A stretch of DNA of 64,000 nt. Source: Fulvivirga sp. M361 (GTDB lineage: Bacteria > Bacteroidota > Bacteroidia > Cytophagales > Cyclobacteriaceae). Under the pieces are notes generated by a model. That model saw only the letters and a program-made list of their open reading frames with translations, did no database searches and was not told the DNA's origin. The position numbers were made by a program, and so were the translations under genes. Positions 8,292 to 17,342 of the stretch are shown in pieces (position 1 is the stretch's first letter; each line of letters starts with the position of its first letter). The stretch covers positions 310,001 through 374,000 of the forward strand of contig NZ_VKDC01000004.1 in assembly GCF_007097395.1 (NCBI RefSeq). Direction: 5' to 3'.

Positions 8292-9018
8292 TATTTGGGG
8301 AAAGATAAAGACTGAAGTAACGGATGTATCAGATTTCATAGGCCAAAAGCTAGCTAAAGAATTTATCTCAAATAGTAGTTCTTTAGAGGACGCTCTTATA
8401 AAACTCCTTGCCGGGAAACTGTCAGATGATCAGTTTGAAGCACATGAACTCATCCCCTCGCTCAGGACTGCTTTTTACAAAAATAAAACCTTATCAAAGA
8501 TCATTGAACAAGATCTCGTTGCCTACTTTGAAAGAGACTTTGCATGTAAATATTATGTGGAAGTACTGTTTTTCTTTACCGGGTTTCAGGCTTTGGAAGC
8601 TTTCAGGATTGCGCATGAGCTGTGGAGTGAGAAAAGTGATTTTACCGCCAGGTGGATACACAAACGTGTAAGCGAAGTATATAGCGTTGATATACATCCG
8701 GCTGCTGATATTGGTTCAGGGTTAGTAATAGATCATGGCATAGGAGTGGTGATTGGGGAAACATGTAAAATAGGAAATAATGTGTTTATTTTTCATAACG
8801 TCACCCTGGGTGGAACTGGAAGGTCCGATGGCGCCAGGCATCCCGAAATAGGCTCTAATGTGGTGATTGGAACTGGTGCAACAATCCTCGGTAACATTAA
8901 GATTGGTGAAAACTCAGTGATAGCAGCGGGAGCTGTGGTGCTAAATGATGTGCCTGAAAATACTACCGTAGCAGGAGTACCCGCAAAACATATAGGTAAA
9001 GCCAATAAAATTCAATGA
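8284..9018 (+). CDS. cysE: Serine O-acetyltransferase
   Basis: This enzyme acetylates serine with acetyl-CoA to O-acetylserine, the precursor of cysteine. The 244-residue protein has the usual helical N-terminal domain (1-130) and a left-handed beta-helix of hexapeptide repeats (about 135-240). Active-site region: DIHPAADIGSGLVIDHGIG and VIGETCKIGNNVFIFHNVTLGGT; the His of DHG and of FHNVTLGG are the catalytic/CoA-site residues. It ends with AGVPAKHIG. It starts inside the 3' end of the PD40 gene, so it is probably translationally coupled. No cysteine synthase is in the window. Confidence 0.93.
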   Translation: MSSIWGKIKTEVTDVSDFIGQKLAKEFISNSSSLEDALIKLLAGKLSDDQFEAHELIPSLRTAFYKNKTLSKIIEQDLVAYFERDFACKYYVEVLFFFTGFQALEAFRIAHELWSEKSDFTARWIHKRVSEVYSVDIHPAADIGSGLVIDHGIGVVIGETCKIGNNVFIFHNVTLGGTGRSDGARHPEIGSNVVIGTGATILGNIKIGENSVIAAGAVVLNDVPENTTVAGVPAKHIGKANKIQ

Positions 9019-9239
9019 CAAACAGACACCTCCACTAAGAACTATTCCATTGCCAAACAGCTCTTCATACATTCGTCGCTATAAATCTACAATACTTGCA
9101 GCTAAGTCGGCCGTCATAGTATCCTGATCTCGATTCAGATTGATTTCCGCAATATCATACTTTTAGTCGCCAACAGGAATTGAAATGCTTCTGATGGCAA
9201 ATAAGGTGTAACAAGGCTTTGAAAAGTCTCGTTTTCAGT
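9015..9239 (-). pseudogene. Decayed 3' fragment of an unidentified gene
   Basis: Two overlapping minus-strand frames join into one protein-like stretch: ...FQSLVTPYLPSEAFQFLLATK, then after a frame change YDIAEINLNRDQDTMTADL, then past an in-frame TAG RRMYEELFGNGI. Codon use and residue mix look like real coding sequence, broken by one frameshift and one stop. I do not recognise the family. The rest of this ~400-bp gap (9240-9422) shows no further coding signal. Confidence 0.35.
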
Positions 9240-9422
9240 TCAAATTAACATTAAAAAATTCATCAAAAACCCGCGTGGAAAATACTATACACTCGATGCA
9301 AAATATAGTTTGGAATGCATTACGAACTGCTAAATGCGCTCCGGAGGTTAAGGCCAAACCTCTAAGACCTATTTGGAATACGTAATATGTAAGTGTAACA
9401 TCAAGAATTTCACAAAGAAAAA

Positions 9423-9971
9423 ATGAAGATAACAATATTTGGCGCATCGGGTTCGGGAACTACTACCTTAGCCAGGTCTTTATCGCAACGATTGGGTTGG
9501 GTCCATTTGGACGCTGATGATTATTACTGGGCAAAAACAGACATCCCTTTCCAAAATAAGCAGCCGAAAGAGGTGAGGAATGAAAATTTGAAAAGAGATT
9601 TTGAAGTCACTGAAAATGTAATAGTGAGCGGCTCTTTAGTGACATGGAGTGAATACTGGAATAGTGCGTTTGATTTAGGAGTGTTACTAAGGTTACCTCA
9701 TAAAATCAGGATGGAAAGGTTAAGAAATAGAGAAAAGAAAAGGTATAGCGAAAAACTAAAAAGTGATATCGAAATCAAAAACAAATATGAAGCATTCATA
9801 GCATGGGCAGCGAAATATGATGACACATCGTTTAATGGGAGAAGTATCACTCAACATAAAAACTGGATCAAATTACTTACCTGTGAAACGATAGAAATAG
9901 AAGGGGATCTAACAACTGATGCAAGAATCAATATAGTCATTGAAAAAATAAAAAATACCTACAACATTTAA
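9423..9971 (+). CDS. Adenylate-kinase-like / topology-modulation P-loop kinase
   Basis: A 182-residue P-loop NTPase of the FlaR/AAA_18-like small-kinase group. Walker A is GASGSGTTT at residues 7-15, with Thr-rich ending instead of the usual GKST/GKTT: the Lys of the Walker A motif is replaced by Thr. Downstream come HLDADDYYW (substrate/Mg region), VIVSGSL (Walker B-like) and an Arg-rich lid (RMERLRNREKKRYSEK). Family members are annotated as shikimate- or adenylate-kinase-like with unknown substrate. The missing Walker A Lys is typical of this subfamily in part, but should be checked. Confidence 0.7.
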   Translation: MKITIFGASGSGTTTLARSLSQRLGWVHLDADDYYWAKTDIPFQNKQPKEVRNENLKRDFEVTENVIVSGSLVTWSEYWNSAFDLGVLLRLPHKIRMERLRNREKKRYSEKLKSDIEIKNKYEAFIAWAAKYDDTSFNGRSITQHKNWIKLLTCETIEIEGDLTTDARINIVIEKIKNTYNI

Positions 9972-10036
9972 GCGTGCAGGTATTGCCTGAACCTGGTTGT
10001 TTAGTTTAAAAAAAGAAGCAGGTCAGGTTGATCAAA

Positions 10037-10838
10037 TTAAGATTCTATGGTAACGCTTACATTGCCTGCCCCGGAAGAAAAGGCCGCAAACAAATGAAAG
10101 CCGCCAAGTGGCGCGGTGCTATTATACGCCAGCAGGTAAAAAGAGCCTTCATAATCCGCATCACCCTCTTCATAATCACCTACAAAACTATACACACTGG
10201 TACAACTGGTGGACGAAGCAGTAATGTCCCAGGACTCAAAATAGGGGCCCGCTGAATAACCGGTCGTTGTACATTTAACGTACAGTGTGTGATATATTCC
10301 AAAAGACTTATACTCGGCTATTGCATCGATAGTCTGAAGCCCGGGGCCAGGTGTAAAACTGGAGTTAGAATCCGTATCCGTAGCATAATTTGCCGGAGGG
10401 CAGTATGCCGTTGTTCGTGCGTTGTTAATATCGGAATTTTCACTTAACAAGGCCAATACGTCATCATAAATACTGAACTTTTTAATATGCTTTACCGGTA
10501 ACCAGATCTTCATACAGGTTATTATACATTTCATTTGAGGCTAAAACTGTCTCAGATGTCAGATCAACCTTTATTAAATGGTCTCCAATTTTCACCATAT
10601 GGTCTTTGTTGAGCACGGTGGCCATAATCCCGTATTCATCGGCGACGGATGCATCTATTGTCAGATCCAACGCTGCCATATAAGCTTCAAAGTCACTGAT
10701 CGAATGAAACGTAAGTAAGTCCGGGGCTACAGGGGTGATATCATCTACACCGGTGGCATTTTCTTCCGTACAGGAAAACTGGCCCAGGTATAGCATACAT
10801 AGTAAAAAAAACGTGAGTGAATTTTTCATAATTTTCAT
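10037..10838 (-). pseudogene. Frameshifted lipoprotein gene of unknown function
   Basis: Two frames cover one gene. The first (start 10838, stop at 10482) encodes a lipoprotein N-terminus (lipobox QFSC) ending ...NNLYEDLVTG. The second (to 10037) continues HIKKFSIYDDVLALLSEN and carries a Cys-containing beta-rich C-terminal half (TTAYCPPANY, VKCTTTGYSAG). A single extra base near 10485-10495 explains the break: removing the G after GGTAAA restores VTG-K-HIKKF. It may be a true pseudogene or a sequencing error. The separate ATG of the second frame at 10534 lies in overlap and is unlikely to be used. No domain recognised. Confidence 0.6.
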
Positions 10839-11325
10839 TGTTAGAGATTGTTGGTTGTACGACCCGGTTTTTTAGGGAGCTTTGGATCTTTTTCTCCTAT
10901 AAATTAACCTGTCTCTTTTTATAAATACAGCGGATCAAAAGTGATTAACCTATGGGTGTAATATTTCGCGATTTTAATCACTTTGCAATCTACAATACAT
11001 TGATAATCAATAATATATGAATTATTAATTCAATTTCAATACACAAATTTCTATAACATTAATTATGATTAATTCATATTAAAATATTGTTAATTTTATT
11101 CAATAAAGATGGTGCGCTTAAGAGCAAAATCTAGTTTCAACTCATGGGTCTGAGCATAGCCAAATGTATGATCTTTGTTGAATAGGCAACCCGGCTTGGC
11201 AACAGGTATGAATATCATCATGTTTAGCGATACCACATCTACGATTTGATCAAATAAAAGTATAGATCAGCCTGGCCGGTCAGCCCATAAAAATGAGTTT
11301 ATCAAAATAGAATGAACGTTCAGGT
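10839..11325. other. AT-rich divergent intergenic region
   Basis: 487 bases between the divergent broken lipoprotein gene and the Crp-type regulator. Strongly AT-rich, especially 11000-11110 (ATTAATT-type runs). No coding frame, RNA gene or clear repeat is seen. It must hold the promoters of both flanking genes, which I cannot place with confidence. Confidence 0.5.
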
Positions 11326-11907
11326 ATGCAATTAAATGAACTGACAGCAAGCTTTGCAGCGTATTGGCCATTGGATGAACAAGCCATTACAGCCCTTGAG
11401 GATTGCGTAGTTAGCAAAGCAATAAAGAGAAAAGAATATATTTTAAGGGCTGGTGAAGCATGTGATCATTTCACCTTTGTGGTCAGGGGGTGCTTCAAAA
11501 TGTATAAAGTAGATGACGGTGGCAACCAGCATAATCTTCAGTTTGCTACTGAAAACCATTGGATAGCTGATTACGGAAGTTTCTATGGGGAGGAGCCAAG
11601 TGAATTATGCATTGAAGCGCTGGAGGCTTCAGATATCCGGCAGATCCCAAGAAATAATTTGTTTTACCTGTATGATAACTTTCCTGTTTTTGACAGGAAT
11701 TTCAGGATCATTATTGAAAACACCTTCATAGAACAGCAAAAACGAGTGTTACAAACAATCAGCTCCACTGCAGAAGAGCGGTATTTATACTTCCTGGAAA
11801 AATACCCGGAGTTAGCCCACCGTGTTTCCAATGTACAAATCGCCTCTTATATCGGTGTGACACCTGAATTTCTGAGCACAATACGAAGAAAAATAGCTCT
11901 CAAATAA
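11326..11907 (+). CDS. Crp/Fnr-family transcriptional regulator
   Basis: A 193-residue regulator with an N-terminal cyclic-nucleotide-binding-like beta-roll (about residues 15-120; YILRAGEACDHFTFVVRGCFKMY) and a helix-turn-helix C-terminus (VQIASYIGVTPEFLSTIRRKI, residues 171-191). This short form, ending immediately after the recognition helix, is common in Bacteroidetes and generally lacks the residues needed for cAMP binding. Targets are unknown; the VOC gene follows 117 bp downstream. Confidence 0.88.
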   Translation: MQLNELTASFAAYWPLDEQAITALEDCVVSKAIKRKEYILRAGEACDHFTFVVRGCFKMYKVDDGGNQHNLQFATENHWIADYGSFYGEEPSELCIEALEASDIRQIPRNNLFYLYDNFPVFDRNFRIIIENTFIEQQKRVLQTISSTAEERYLYFLEKYPELAHRVSNVQIASYIGVTPEFLSTIRRKIALK

Positions 11908-12024
11908 GGACACATCAGGCATCTGCCAACGTAATTTCTTAAACTATCTTATAGGTAGAACATTTTTGAGTTTTCCACCTTTGTAAGCAAAAGGAAAAAG
12001 AAAGTTTTAATTTAAATCCGGATC

Positions 12025-12399
12025 ATGGCAAAAACATTTCAAGGACTAAGAACAACCATATATCGCGTAAGCGACCTTCCTAAAGCGACTGCCTGGTACG
12101 CAGAAATATTTGAAACAGCACCTTACTTTAACGACACTTTCTATGTGGGATTTAACATTGCCGGTTACGAACTAGGTCTGATTGCCGATGAGGCGGATGA
12201 TGTAGAAAAAACGGGAAATGTACTTACCTACTGGGGAGTAGAAGATGTTCAAAGCATATATAACAAACTTCTGTCTGCCGGCGCCGTCGACTACGAAAAA
12301 CCTCACAACGTAGGAGGCGAGATCATGGTTGGTGCCGTCAAAGACCCATGGGGAAATGCATTGGGGATCATTTACAATCCACACTTCGCCCTTGAATAA
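12025..12399 (+). CDS. VOC-family (glyoxalase/bleomycin-resistance fold) protein
   Basis: A 124-residue single-chain VOC protein with two beta-alpha-beta-beta-beta modules: YRVSDLPKATAWYAEIF in the first and GGEIMVGAVKDPWGNALGII in the second. Members are metal-dependent lyases, isomerases or binding proteins; the substrate cannot be told. It ends 9 bp from the convergent Gfo/Idh/MocA gene. Confidence 0.85.
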   Translation: MAKTFQGLRTTIYRVSDLPKATAWYAEIFETAPYFNDTFYVGFNIAGYELGLIADEADDVEKTGNVLTYWGVEDVQSIYNKLLSAGAVDYEKPHNVGGEIMVGAVKDPWGNALGIIYNPHFALE

Positions 12400-12407
12400 G
12401 GGTATTT

Positions 12408-13781
12408 CTAAACTTCATATTCCGAAGGTTTTATTTTGATCTTAGCCCCGCCATTATTGATAGCTTCGTGTATTTTGTAAATACAAACTTCACTTTTGTA
12501 TGATTCAATGGCCGTGTAATTAAGCGTTTCTTCCCCCCGGACAGACTCAATGAAATTGTAAAGATGGGCAGTATGGGCCCTCATGTTATAGACTTTGTCC
12601 ATATCGCCCATTTCCTTAATGTTGTAGCTAACCTGCGGAGCAGTTTCTCTGATCCCGGAATCCGCCTGGGCATTTGCTTTGTTTTGGTCTTTATACATGG
12701 TCATATCAGAGCCACGGCTCAGGTAATTCATATCTACATATTTCTGCCATTCCGAAGCATCCACCCTGGACTCACGGTAGATCTTGTTTTCTTTACCCTC
12801 TGATATGATAAATGCCCCTTTATCTCCCACAAACCTTTCAAAATTACCTACGGCACGTGAGTTCGAAATATTCTCATAAATGCCTATTGATTTACCTTTT
12901 GGAGTGTCGTACTCTAAGATAGCCGCCATAGTATCAGCCTGCTCATACCCATGGTATGAATTGTTACCGGTAGCATACACCGTGTGCGGAAAAGCATCCA
13001 GAAACCAGTTGAAAATATCAATCTGATGAGAGCCAAGATCGGAAACTACGCCTCCGCCCAGCTTTTTGTAATTCCGCCAGTTGTAGACCTGGTCAACGGT
13101 ATCAAATCCATACTTTTTCAAAACCGCCAATTGAATATTATCCTCTTTTTTGGGCTGCTGAGTCCATATCTGAGATCTATTCCATTGCCCTATAGCATGA
13201 GTGATCCTGCCAAACACCTGCTCTTGCTTCAGAAGTTTCTGATAAGTGAACCGGTAACGGTCATTACTTCTTCTTTGACGTCCGATCTGCAACAGCTTAC
13301 CGGTCTCCTTCATGGCTTCGGCCATTTTTCGGGCATCCTGTATATTATTGGACATCGCCTTTTCACAATAAACATGTAGCCCGTCCTTTAATGCATCTAC
13401 AGAATGCTGCATATGCCAGAAATCCGGTGTGGCAAGTACTACCGCATCCAGCTTTTCTTTCCTTAGCATCTTATAAAAATCCTCGTACGCGCTGACCTTC
13501 GTGTTGTATTTAGCTTCAAATCTATTTTTAGCGTTTTCCCTTCTGCTTTCTATAACATCACAAACGGCCACCAGATTAGCGCCCGGGATCTTGGGAATAT
13601 TTTGGAATATCATACCGTTGCCTCTACCTCCGCAACCCACAACAGCTACGTTCACTTTATCTCCTACCTGCAAAGGGTTAGCAGTGATGTGAAATGGCTT
13701 GGCCAATATCAGCCCAACTCCGGCTAAAGTGGTCTTTTTCATAAAGTCTCTTCGCCCACTATTTTCGTCGTTATTTTTCAT
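12408..13781 (-). CDS. Gfo/Idh/MocA-family oxidoreductase, Tat-exported
   Basis: A 457-residue NAD(P)-dependent sugar-type oxidoreductase. It begins with a twin-arginine signal (GRRDFMKKTTLAGVGLILAKP), then the Rossmann fold (VAVVGCGGRGNGM, residues ~45-57; VAVCDV), the conserved YCEKAMSNN (EKP-type catalytic Lys region) and GGGVVSDLGSHQIDIFNWFL. Probably acts in the periplasm on a sugar or glycoside (3-keto-sugar chemistry is known for such exported members). It forms a loose group with ApbE, a sugar isomerase-like protein and a NupG-type permease nearby, but the latter two are on the other strand. Confidence 0.92.
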   Translation of the reverse strand: MKNNDENSGRRDFMKKTTLAGVGLILAKPFHITANPLQVGDKVNVAVVGCGGRGNGMIFQNIPKIPGANLVAVCDVIESRRENAKNRFEAKYNTKVSAYEDFYKMLRKEKLDAVVLATPDFWHMQHSVDALKDGLHVYCEKAMSNNIQDARKMAEAMKETGKLLQIGRQRRSNDRYRFTYQKLLKQEQVFGRITHAIGQWNRSQIWTQQPKKEDNIQLAVLKKYGFDTVDQVYNWRNYKKLGGGVVSDLGSHQIDIFNWFLDAFPHTVYATGNNSYHGYEQADTMAAILEYDTPKGKSIGIYENISNSRAVGNFERFVGDKGAFIISEGKENKIYRESRVDASEWQKYVDMNYLSRGSDMTMYKDQNKANAQADSGIRETAPQVSYNIKEMGDMDKVYNMRAHTAHLYNFIESVRGEETLNYTAIESYKSEVCIYKIHEAINNGGAKIKIKPSEYEV

Positions 13782-13820
13782 GGTAAGTTTGGTTAGATAC
13801 TATAAAATTAGCTATTCTGA

Positions 13821-14702
13821 TCAAGAATTTGGTTCCAGCATTTTGATTTTCCCTTCCTTTGCATAAGCCACCCAACGTAACCCGTCGATCTCCTGCCATA
13901 CGTCGAGAATTTCAGGTTCTGTCATCAGGAAAAATGCCGTGGAAAGCGCATCACTATAAGCCGGGTCATCGGCACACACCCAGAGTCTGTCATATAGGGG
14001 TTGAAAAGAATTCGTACCCGTTCTAGGGTCAAAGATATGTTGCCCTTGCCAATAAGTGCCCGAAGCGCTGACGCTGGTATTCATTATCTCGACCTGTACC
14101 TCATCATTTGTAGCTGCCAGTGAAAATGGCCAGGACTGATCTTCAGTACTTCTTACCAGCACTGTACTATCCCCGGCGTTTAGCTTGAAAGCTTTAACCT
14201 CCTGACGAACTAAATATTCACTCATTTCATTCAATGCAAATCCCTTTCCGATGCCCCCGAGGTCAAGATACATGCCCTGTTTTATTTTATAAACCCGGGG
14301 CTCATCAGGGTCTACATAGATACTGGCATTTTCCTTCTCTTCACGGACCTTCTGTAGTGCATGGATTACCTCTTTATCGTTGAGCAGGCCTTGCTTGCCT
14401 GCTCTGAAGATATCCATGTACTTCCCTACTCCCACGTCAAAGGCTCCGCTTGTCCATAACATCACCCGGATGGATTTTTTCAGCACCTCCCACGATTCAT
14501 TTTCTATCAGCACGCTATTACCTTCTTTAAGATCGTTGATCCTGCTTATATCACTATCCGGGACAAATCGGCTCAACGTTAGCTCCAACTCGTCCATTAG
14601 CTGACATGCCTGGCCCAGGACCGAATGGATTGCTGCGGAATCAGAGTCTGCCACTTCCAATACGAACCGGGTGGCCATTGCTTCATGTTCTATGGCGTCC
14701 AC
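13821..14702 (-). CDS. apbE: FAD:protein FMN transferase (ApbE family)
   Basis: ApbE proteins transfer FMN from FAD onto Thr/Ser of target flavoproteins. The 293-residue protein shows SRFVPDSDISRIN, GAFDVGVGKYMDIF, the FAD-binding DLGGIGKGFALN and the late motifs SASGTYWQGQHIFDPRTG and ADDPAYSDALSTAF. The start is a GTG at 14702; no signal peptide or lipobox precedes it and the frame closes upstream, so unlike many ApbE lipoproteins it looks cytoplasmic or truncated. It lies 39 bp upstream of the oxidoreductase gene on the same strand and is probably co-transcribed. Confidence 0.88.
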   Translation of the reverse strand: MDAIEHEAMATRFVLEVADSDSAAIHSVLGQACQLMDELELTLSRFVPDSDISRINDLKEGNSVLIENESWEVLKKSIRVMLWTSGAFDVGVGKYMDIFRAGKQGLLNDKEVIHALQKVREEKENASIYVDPDEPRVYKIKQGMYLDLGGIGKGFALNEMSEYLVRQEVKAFKLNAGDSTVLVRSTEDQSWPFSLAATNDEVQVEIMNTSVSASGTYWQGQHIFDPRTGTNSFQPLYDRLWVCADDPAYSDALSTAFFLMTEPEILDVWQEIDGLRWVAYAKEGKIKMLEPNS

Positions 14703-15057
14703 GCTACAAATTACCTTTTTTTTCGTTTTTGCAATGTGAATTTTTGTTTACCGGTTTTATTCGTTGTCCAAGCTGGTTTTCAGCCCTTAAAAAACACTTC
14801 TTAGACATATCGTAACTCTCATAATATCAAATGATTACACTCAAAAAAGAGAGGGGTGTAAGAGCAATTGTTCCCTGACTAAGTGTTCAAGTGCTTTTTA
14901 TTACCGGGCAGGAATGCTGTTAACTTCTCGCTGTTTTTCGTAATTTCCTTCGGATTATTTATCCGGTGAAATATATTGCCAGTTATTAACTTGCTAAAAT
15001 ATAAGAACTTGCAATCCTATATAAGGCAAGATCCCAACACCTTATTATGCTCGACCT
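14703..15057. other. Divergent intergenic region
   Basis: 355 bases between apbE and the divergent isomerase-like gene. No open frame of note, no RNA gene and no strong hairpin is seen; presumably it carries the two divergent promoters. Confidence 0.45.
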
Positions 15058-16050
15058 ATGAAAAGAAGAACTTTTAACAAAAATGCCATAGTAACAGGCC
15101 TCGGCGTCGGTTTGACCGGGCTAAAGGGGTGTACCTCATCGAATAAAAAAAGCGAAGCTCAAACCGTTGATGATATGCCATTTTTTAAATTGTCCCTTGC
15201 GCAGTGGTCCATTCATAAAATGATCCGGGAAGAAGGGCTGGACCCGTACGCATTTGCCGACAAAGCCAAAAAATGGGGTTTTGCAGGATTAGAATATGTG
15301 AGTCAATTATACCAGGATGGTCTTCAAAAAAGCTCAAGTATCAGTGTAGGTCTGCAACAGATGGTAAAGCAGTTAAAGGTCAGAAGTGATGACAATGGCC
15401 TCGAAAACCTGATCATGATGGTAGATCTGCCTCCAGGGGAGGGGGATATGGCTGTGCTCGATGAAACACTCCGGAAAAAAGCTATTGAAAATCATTTCCC
15501 TTATGTGGAAGCTACAGCTGCACTTGGATGCCATTCTATGCGCGTAAATATGTTCGGAGAGCTAGACCCTGGTAACTGGAAATCTACAGCGGTGGATGCA
15601 TTAGGGGAACTTGGTGAATATGCAGCCAGCGGCAACGTGAATATCCTTATCGAAAATCATGGTTACCTCTCGTCCAATGCACCGCTACTGATGGAGGTAA
15701 TTAATGAAGTAAATTTACCCAACTGTGGAACGCTGCCCGACTTTGGTAATTTTTGTTTAAAGCGCGCGGATGATCAGCGATGGGGTACTGCCTGCATAGA
15801 AGAATACGATAAGTACAAAGGCGTGGAAGAGTTAATGCCGGCTGCAAAAGCCGTAAGTGCAAAATCATATGACTTCGATGCGGATGGAAATGAAACCAGC
15901 ATAGACTATCAGCGCATGCTTAAAATAGTAAAAAATGCCGGATATACGGGGTACATCGGTGTGGAGTATGAAGGAAATCGATTAAGTGAAGAAAAAGGAA
16001 TAATCGCCACTAAGGAATTATTAGTTAACATCGGGAAAACACTGGCTTGA
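15058..16050 (+). CDS. Xylose-isomerase-like TIM-barrel protein, exported lipoprotein
   Basis: A 330-residue AP-endonuclease-2/sugar phosphate isomerase-epimerase fold protein. It begins MKRRTFNKNA with a twin-arginine-like motif and a lipobox-like GLKGC, so it is probably exported. Barrel motifs: LAQWSIHK, GFAGLEYVSQ, ILIENHGYLSS (metal Glu/His region), CGTLPDFGNFC and GYTGYIGVEYEG. Its substrate is probably a sugar or keto-sugar. It is followed after 25 bp by a sugar/nucleoside permease, a pairing common in Bacteroidetes sugar loci. Confidence 0.88.
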   Translation: MKRRTFNKNAIVTGLGVGLTGLKGCTSSNKKSEAQTVDDMPFFKLSLAQWSIHKMIREEGLDPYAFADKAKKWGFAGLEYVSQLYQDGLQKSSSISVGLQQMVKQLKVRSDDNGLENLIMMVDLPPGEGDMAVLDETLRKKAIENHFPYVEATAALGCHSMRVNMFGELDPGNWKSTAVDALGELGEYAASGNVNILIENHGYLSSNAPLLMEVINEVNLPNCGTLPDFGNFCLKRADDQRWGTACIEEYDKYKGVEELMPAAKAVSAKSYDFDADGNETSIDYQRMLKIVKNAGYTGYIGVEYEGNRLSEEKGIIATKELLVNIGKTLA

Positions 16051-16075
16051 CGCCAGTATCAAACTATTTGCTTCC

Positions 16076-17281
16076 ATGACTACCAAGGTAAATATTCAAC
16101 TCTCTACTATGATGTTCCTGCAGTTTTTTACGTGGGGGGCATGGTTTGTTACGATGGGTACTTTTTTAGCTACTGAGCTAAAAACGGATGCCGATGCTAT
16201 AGGAGTAGCTTACATGACACAGGCCTGGGGCGCCATTGTAGCCCCATTTGTCATCGGACTTATAGCAGATCGCTTTTTTTCTGCGCAAAAACTACTTGGA
16301 GTACTTCACATTTTGGGTGCCGGATTATTATACATGGCGGGTACATCCGGGAACTTTGCCCAGTTCTATCCCTACATTTTGAGCTACATGATCGTTTATA
16401 TGCCCACGTTAGCATTGGTCAATAGTGTGGCCTTCCATCAAATGACCGATCCGTCAAAGCAATTCGCAAAAGTCAGACTCTGGGGTACCATCGGCTGGAT
16501 AGCAGCAGGAATGCTGATCGGATATGTTTTTCAATGGGAAGCCAAGAACATGCTTGGGTCCACCTTTATGTTAGCGGTCATTGCTTCGGGAACGTTGGGT
16601 ATTTATAGCTTTTTCCTGCCGGAAACCCCTCCTTCCACAAAGAGTCAAAAGGCAAGTATCAGAGATATCCTGGGGTTAGAATCCCTTGGATTATTGAAGG
16701 ATAGAAACTACCTCGTCTTTTTCCTGACATCGGTACTGATATGTATTCCGCTGGCCTTCTATTATAGTTTTGCTAACGCTTTCTTAAACGAAATTGAAAT
16801 GCAAAATGCTGCTGGAAATATGACATTCGGTCAAATTTCGGAGGTGCTCTTTATGCTGCTTATTCCCATTTTCTTACGAAAGTACGGGCTTAAGATGACA
16901 TTAGCCGTGGGTATGCTGGCGTGGGCATTGAGGTATGCCCTTTTCGCCTATGGCGATGTGGGGCCTTCAGTTTGGATGCTCTTTCTGGGAATCATCCTTC
17001 ATGGCATCTGCTATGATTTCTTTTTTGTATCAGGTCAGATCTTTACCGATCACAAAGCAGATGACAAAATAAGAAGTGCTGCACAAGGCCTCATTACCCT
17101 GGCCACTTATGGGGTAGGCATGCTGATTGGATTCAAGACTGCGGGACTCATTGTGGATCATTACGTAGTCCCTGGTAGTCATGATTGGCAAACTATCTGG
17201 ATGCTCCCCGCGGGTTTTGCTCTAGCAGTACTTATTGTATTTGCCTTCACTTTTAAGAATGAACAGATAAAAACCAAATGA
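16076..17281 (+). CDS. NupG/XapB-type MFS permease
   Basis: A 401-residue inner-membrane transporter of the nucleoside:H+ symporter family with about 12 hydrophobic segments. Typical wording: FLQFFTWGAWFVTMGTFL at the N-terminus, VRLWGTIGWIAAG between TM4 and TM5, and HGICYDFFFVSGQIFTD in the C-half. In Bacteroidetes, copies beside Gfo/Idh/MocA and TIM-barrel isomerases probably import sugars or sugar derivatives rather than nucleosides (inference). Forms an operon with the preceding isomerase-like gene. Confidence 0.9.
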   Translation: MTTKVNIQLSTMMFLQFFTWGAWFVTMGTFLATELKTDADAIGVAYMTQAWGAIVAPFVIGLIADRFFSAQKLLGVLHILGAGLLYMAGTSGNFAQFYPYILSYMIVYMPTLALVNSVAFHQMTDPSKQFAKVRLWGTIGWIAAGMLIGYVFQWEAKNMLGSTFMLAVIASGTLGIYSFFLPETPPSTKSQKASIRDILGLESLGLLKDRNYLVFFLTSVLICIPLAFYYSFANAFLNEIEMQNAAGNMTFGQISEVLFMLLIPIFLRKYGLKMTLAVGMLAWALRYALFAYGDVGPSVWMLFLGIILHGICYDFFFVSGQIFTDHKADDKIRSAAQGLITLATYGVGMLIGFKTAGLIVDHYVVPGSHDWQTIWMLPAGFALAVLIVFAFTFKNEQIKTK

Positions 17282-17342
17282 TCTTACTTTTCAAGAAAAT
17301 GAAACGCCATTATACTGCCCTATTCTTTCCGTTTTAATTTCA

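Noticed and set aside
9235-9447. Minus-strand frame upstream of the P-loop kinase
   Set aside because: No ribosome-binding context or domain; it overlaps the divergent promoter region of the kinase and crosses into its start.
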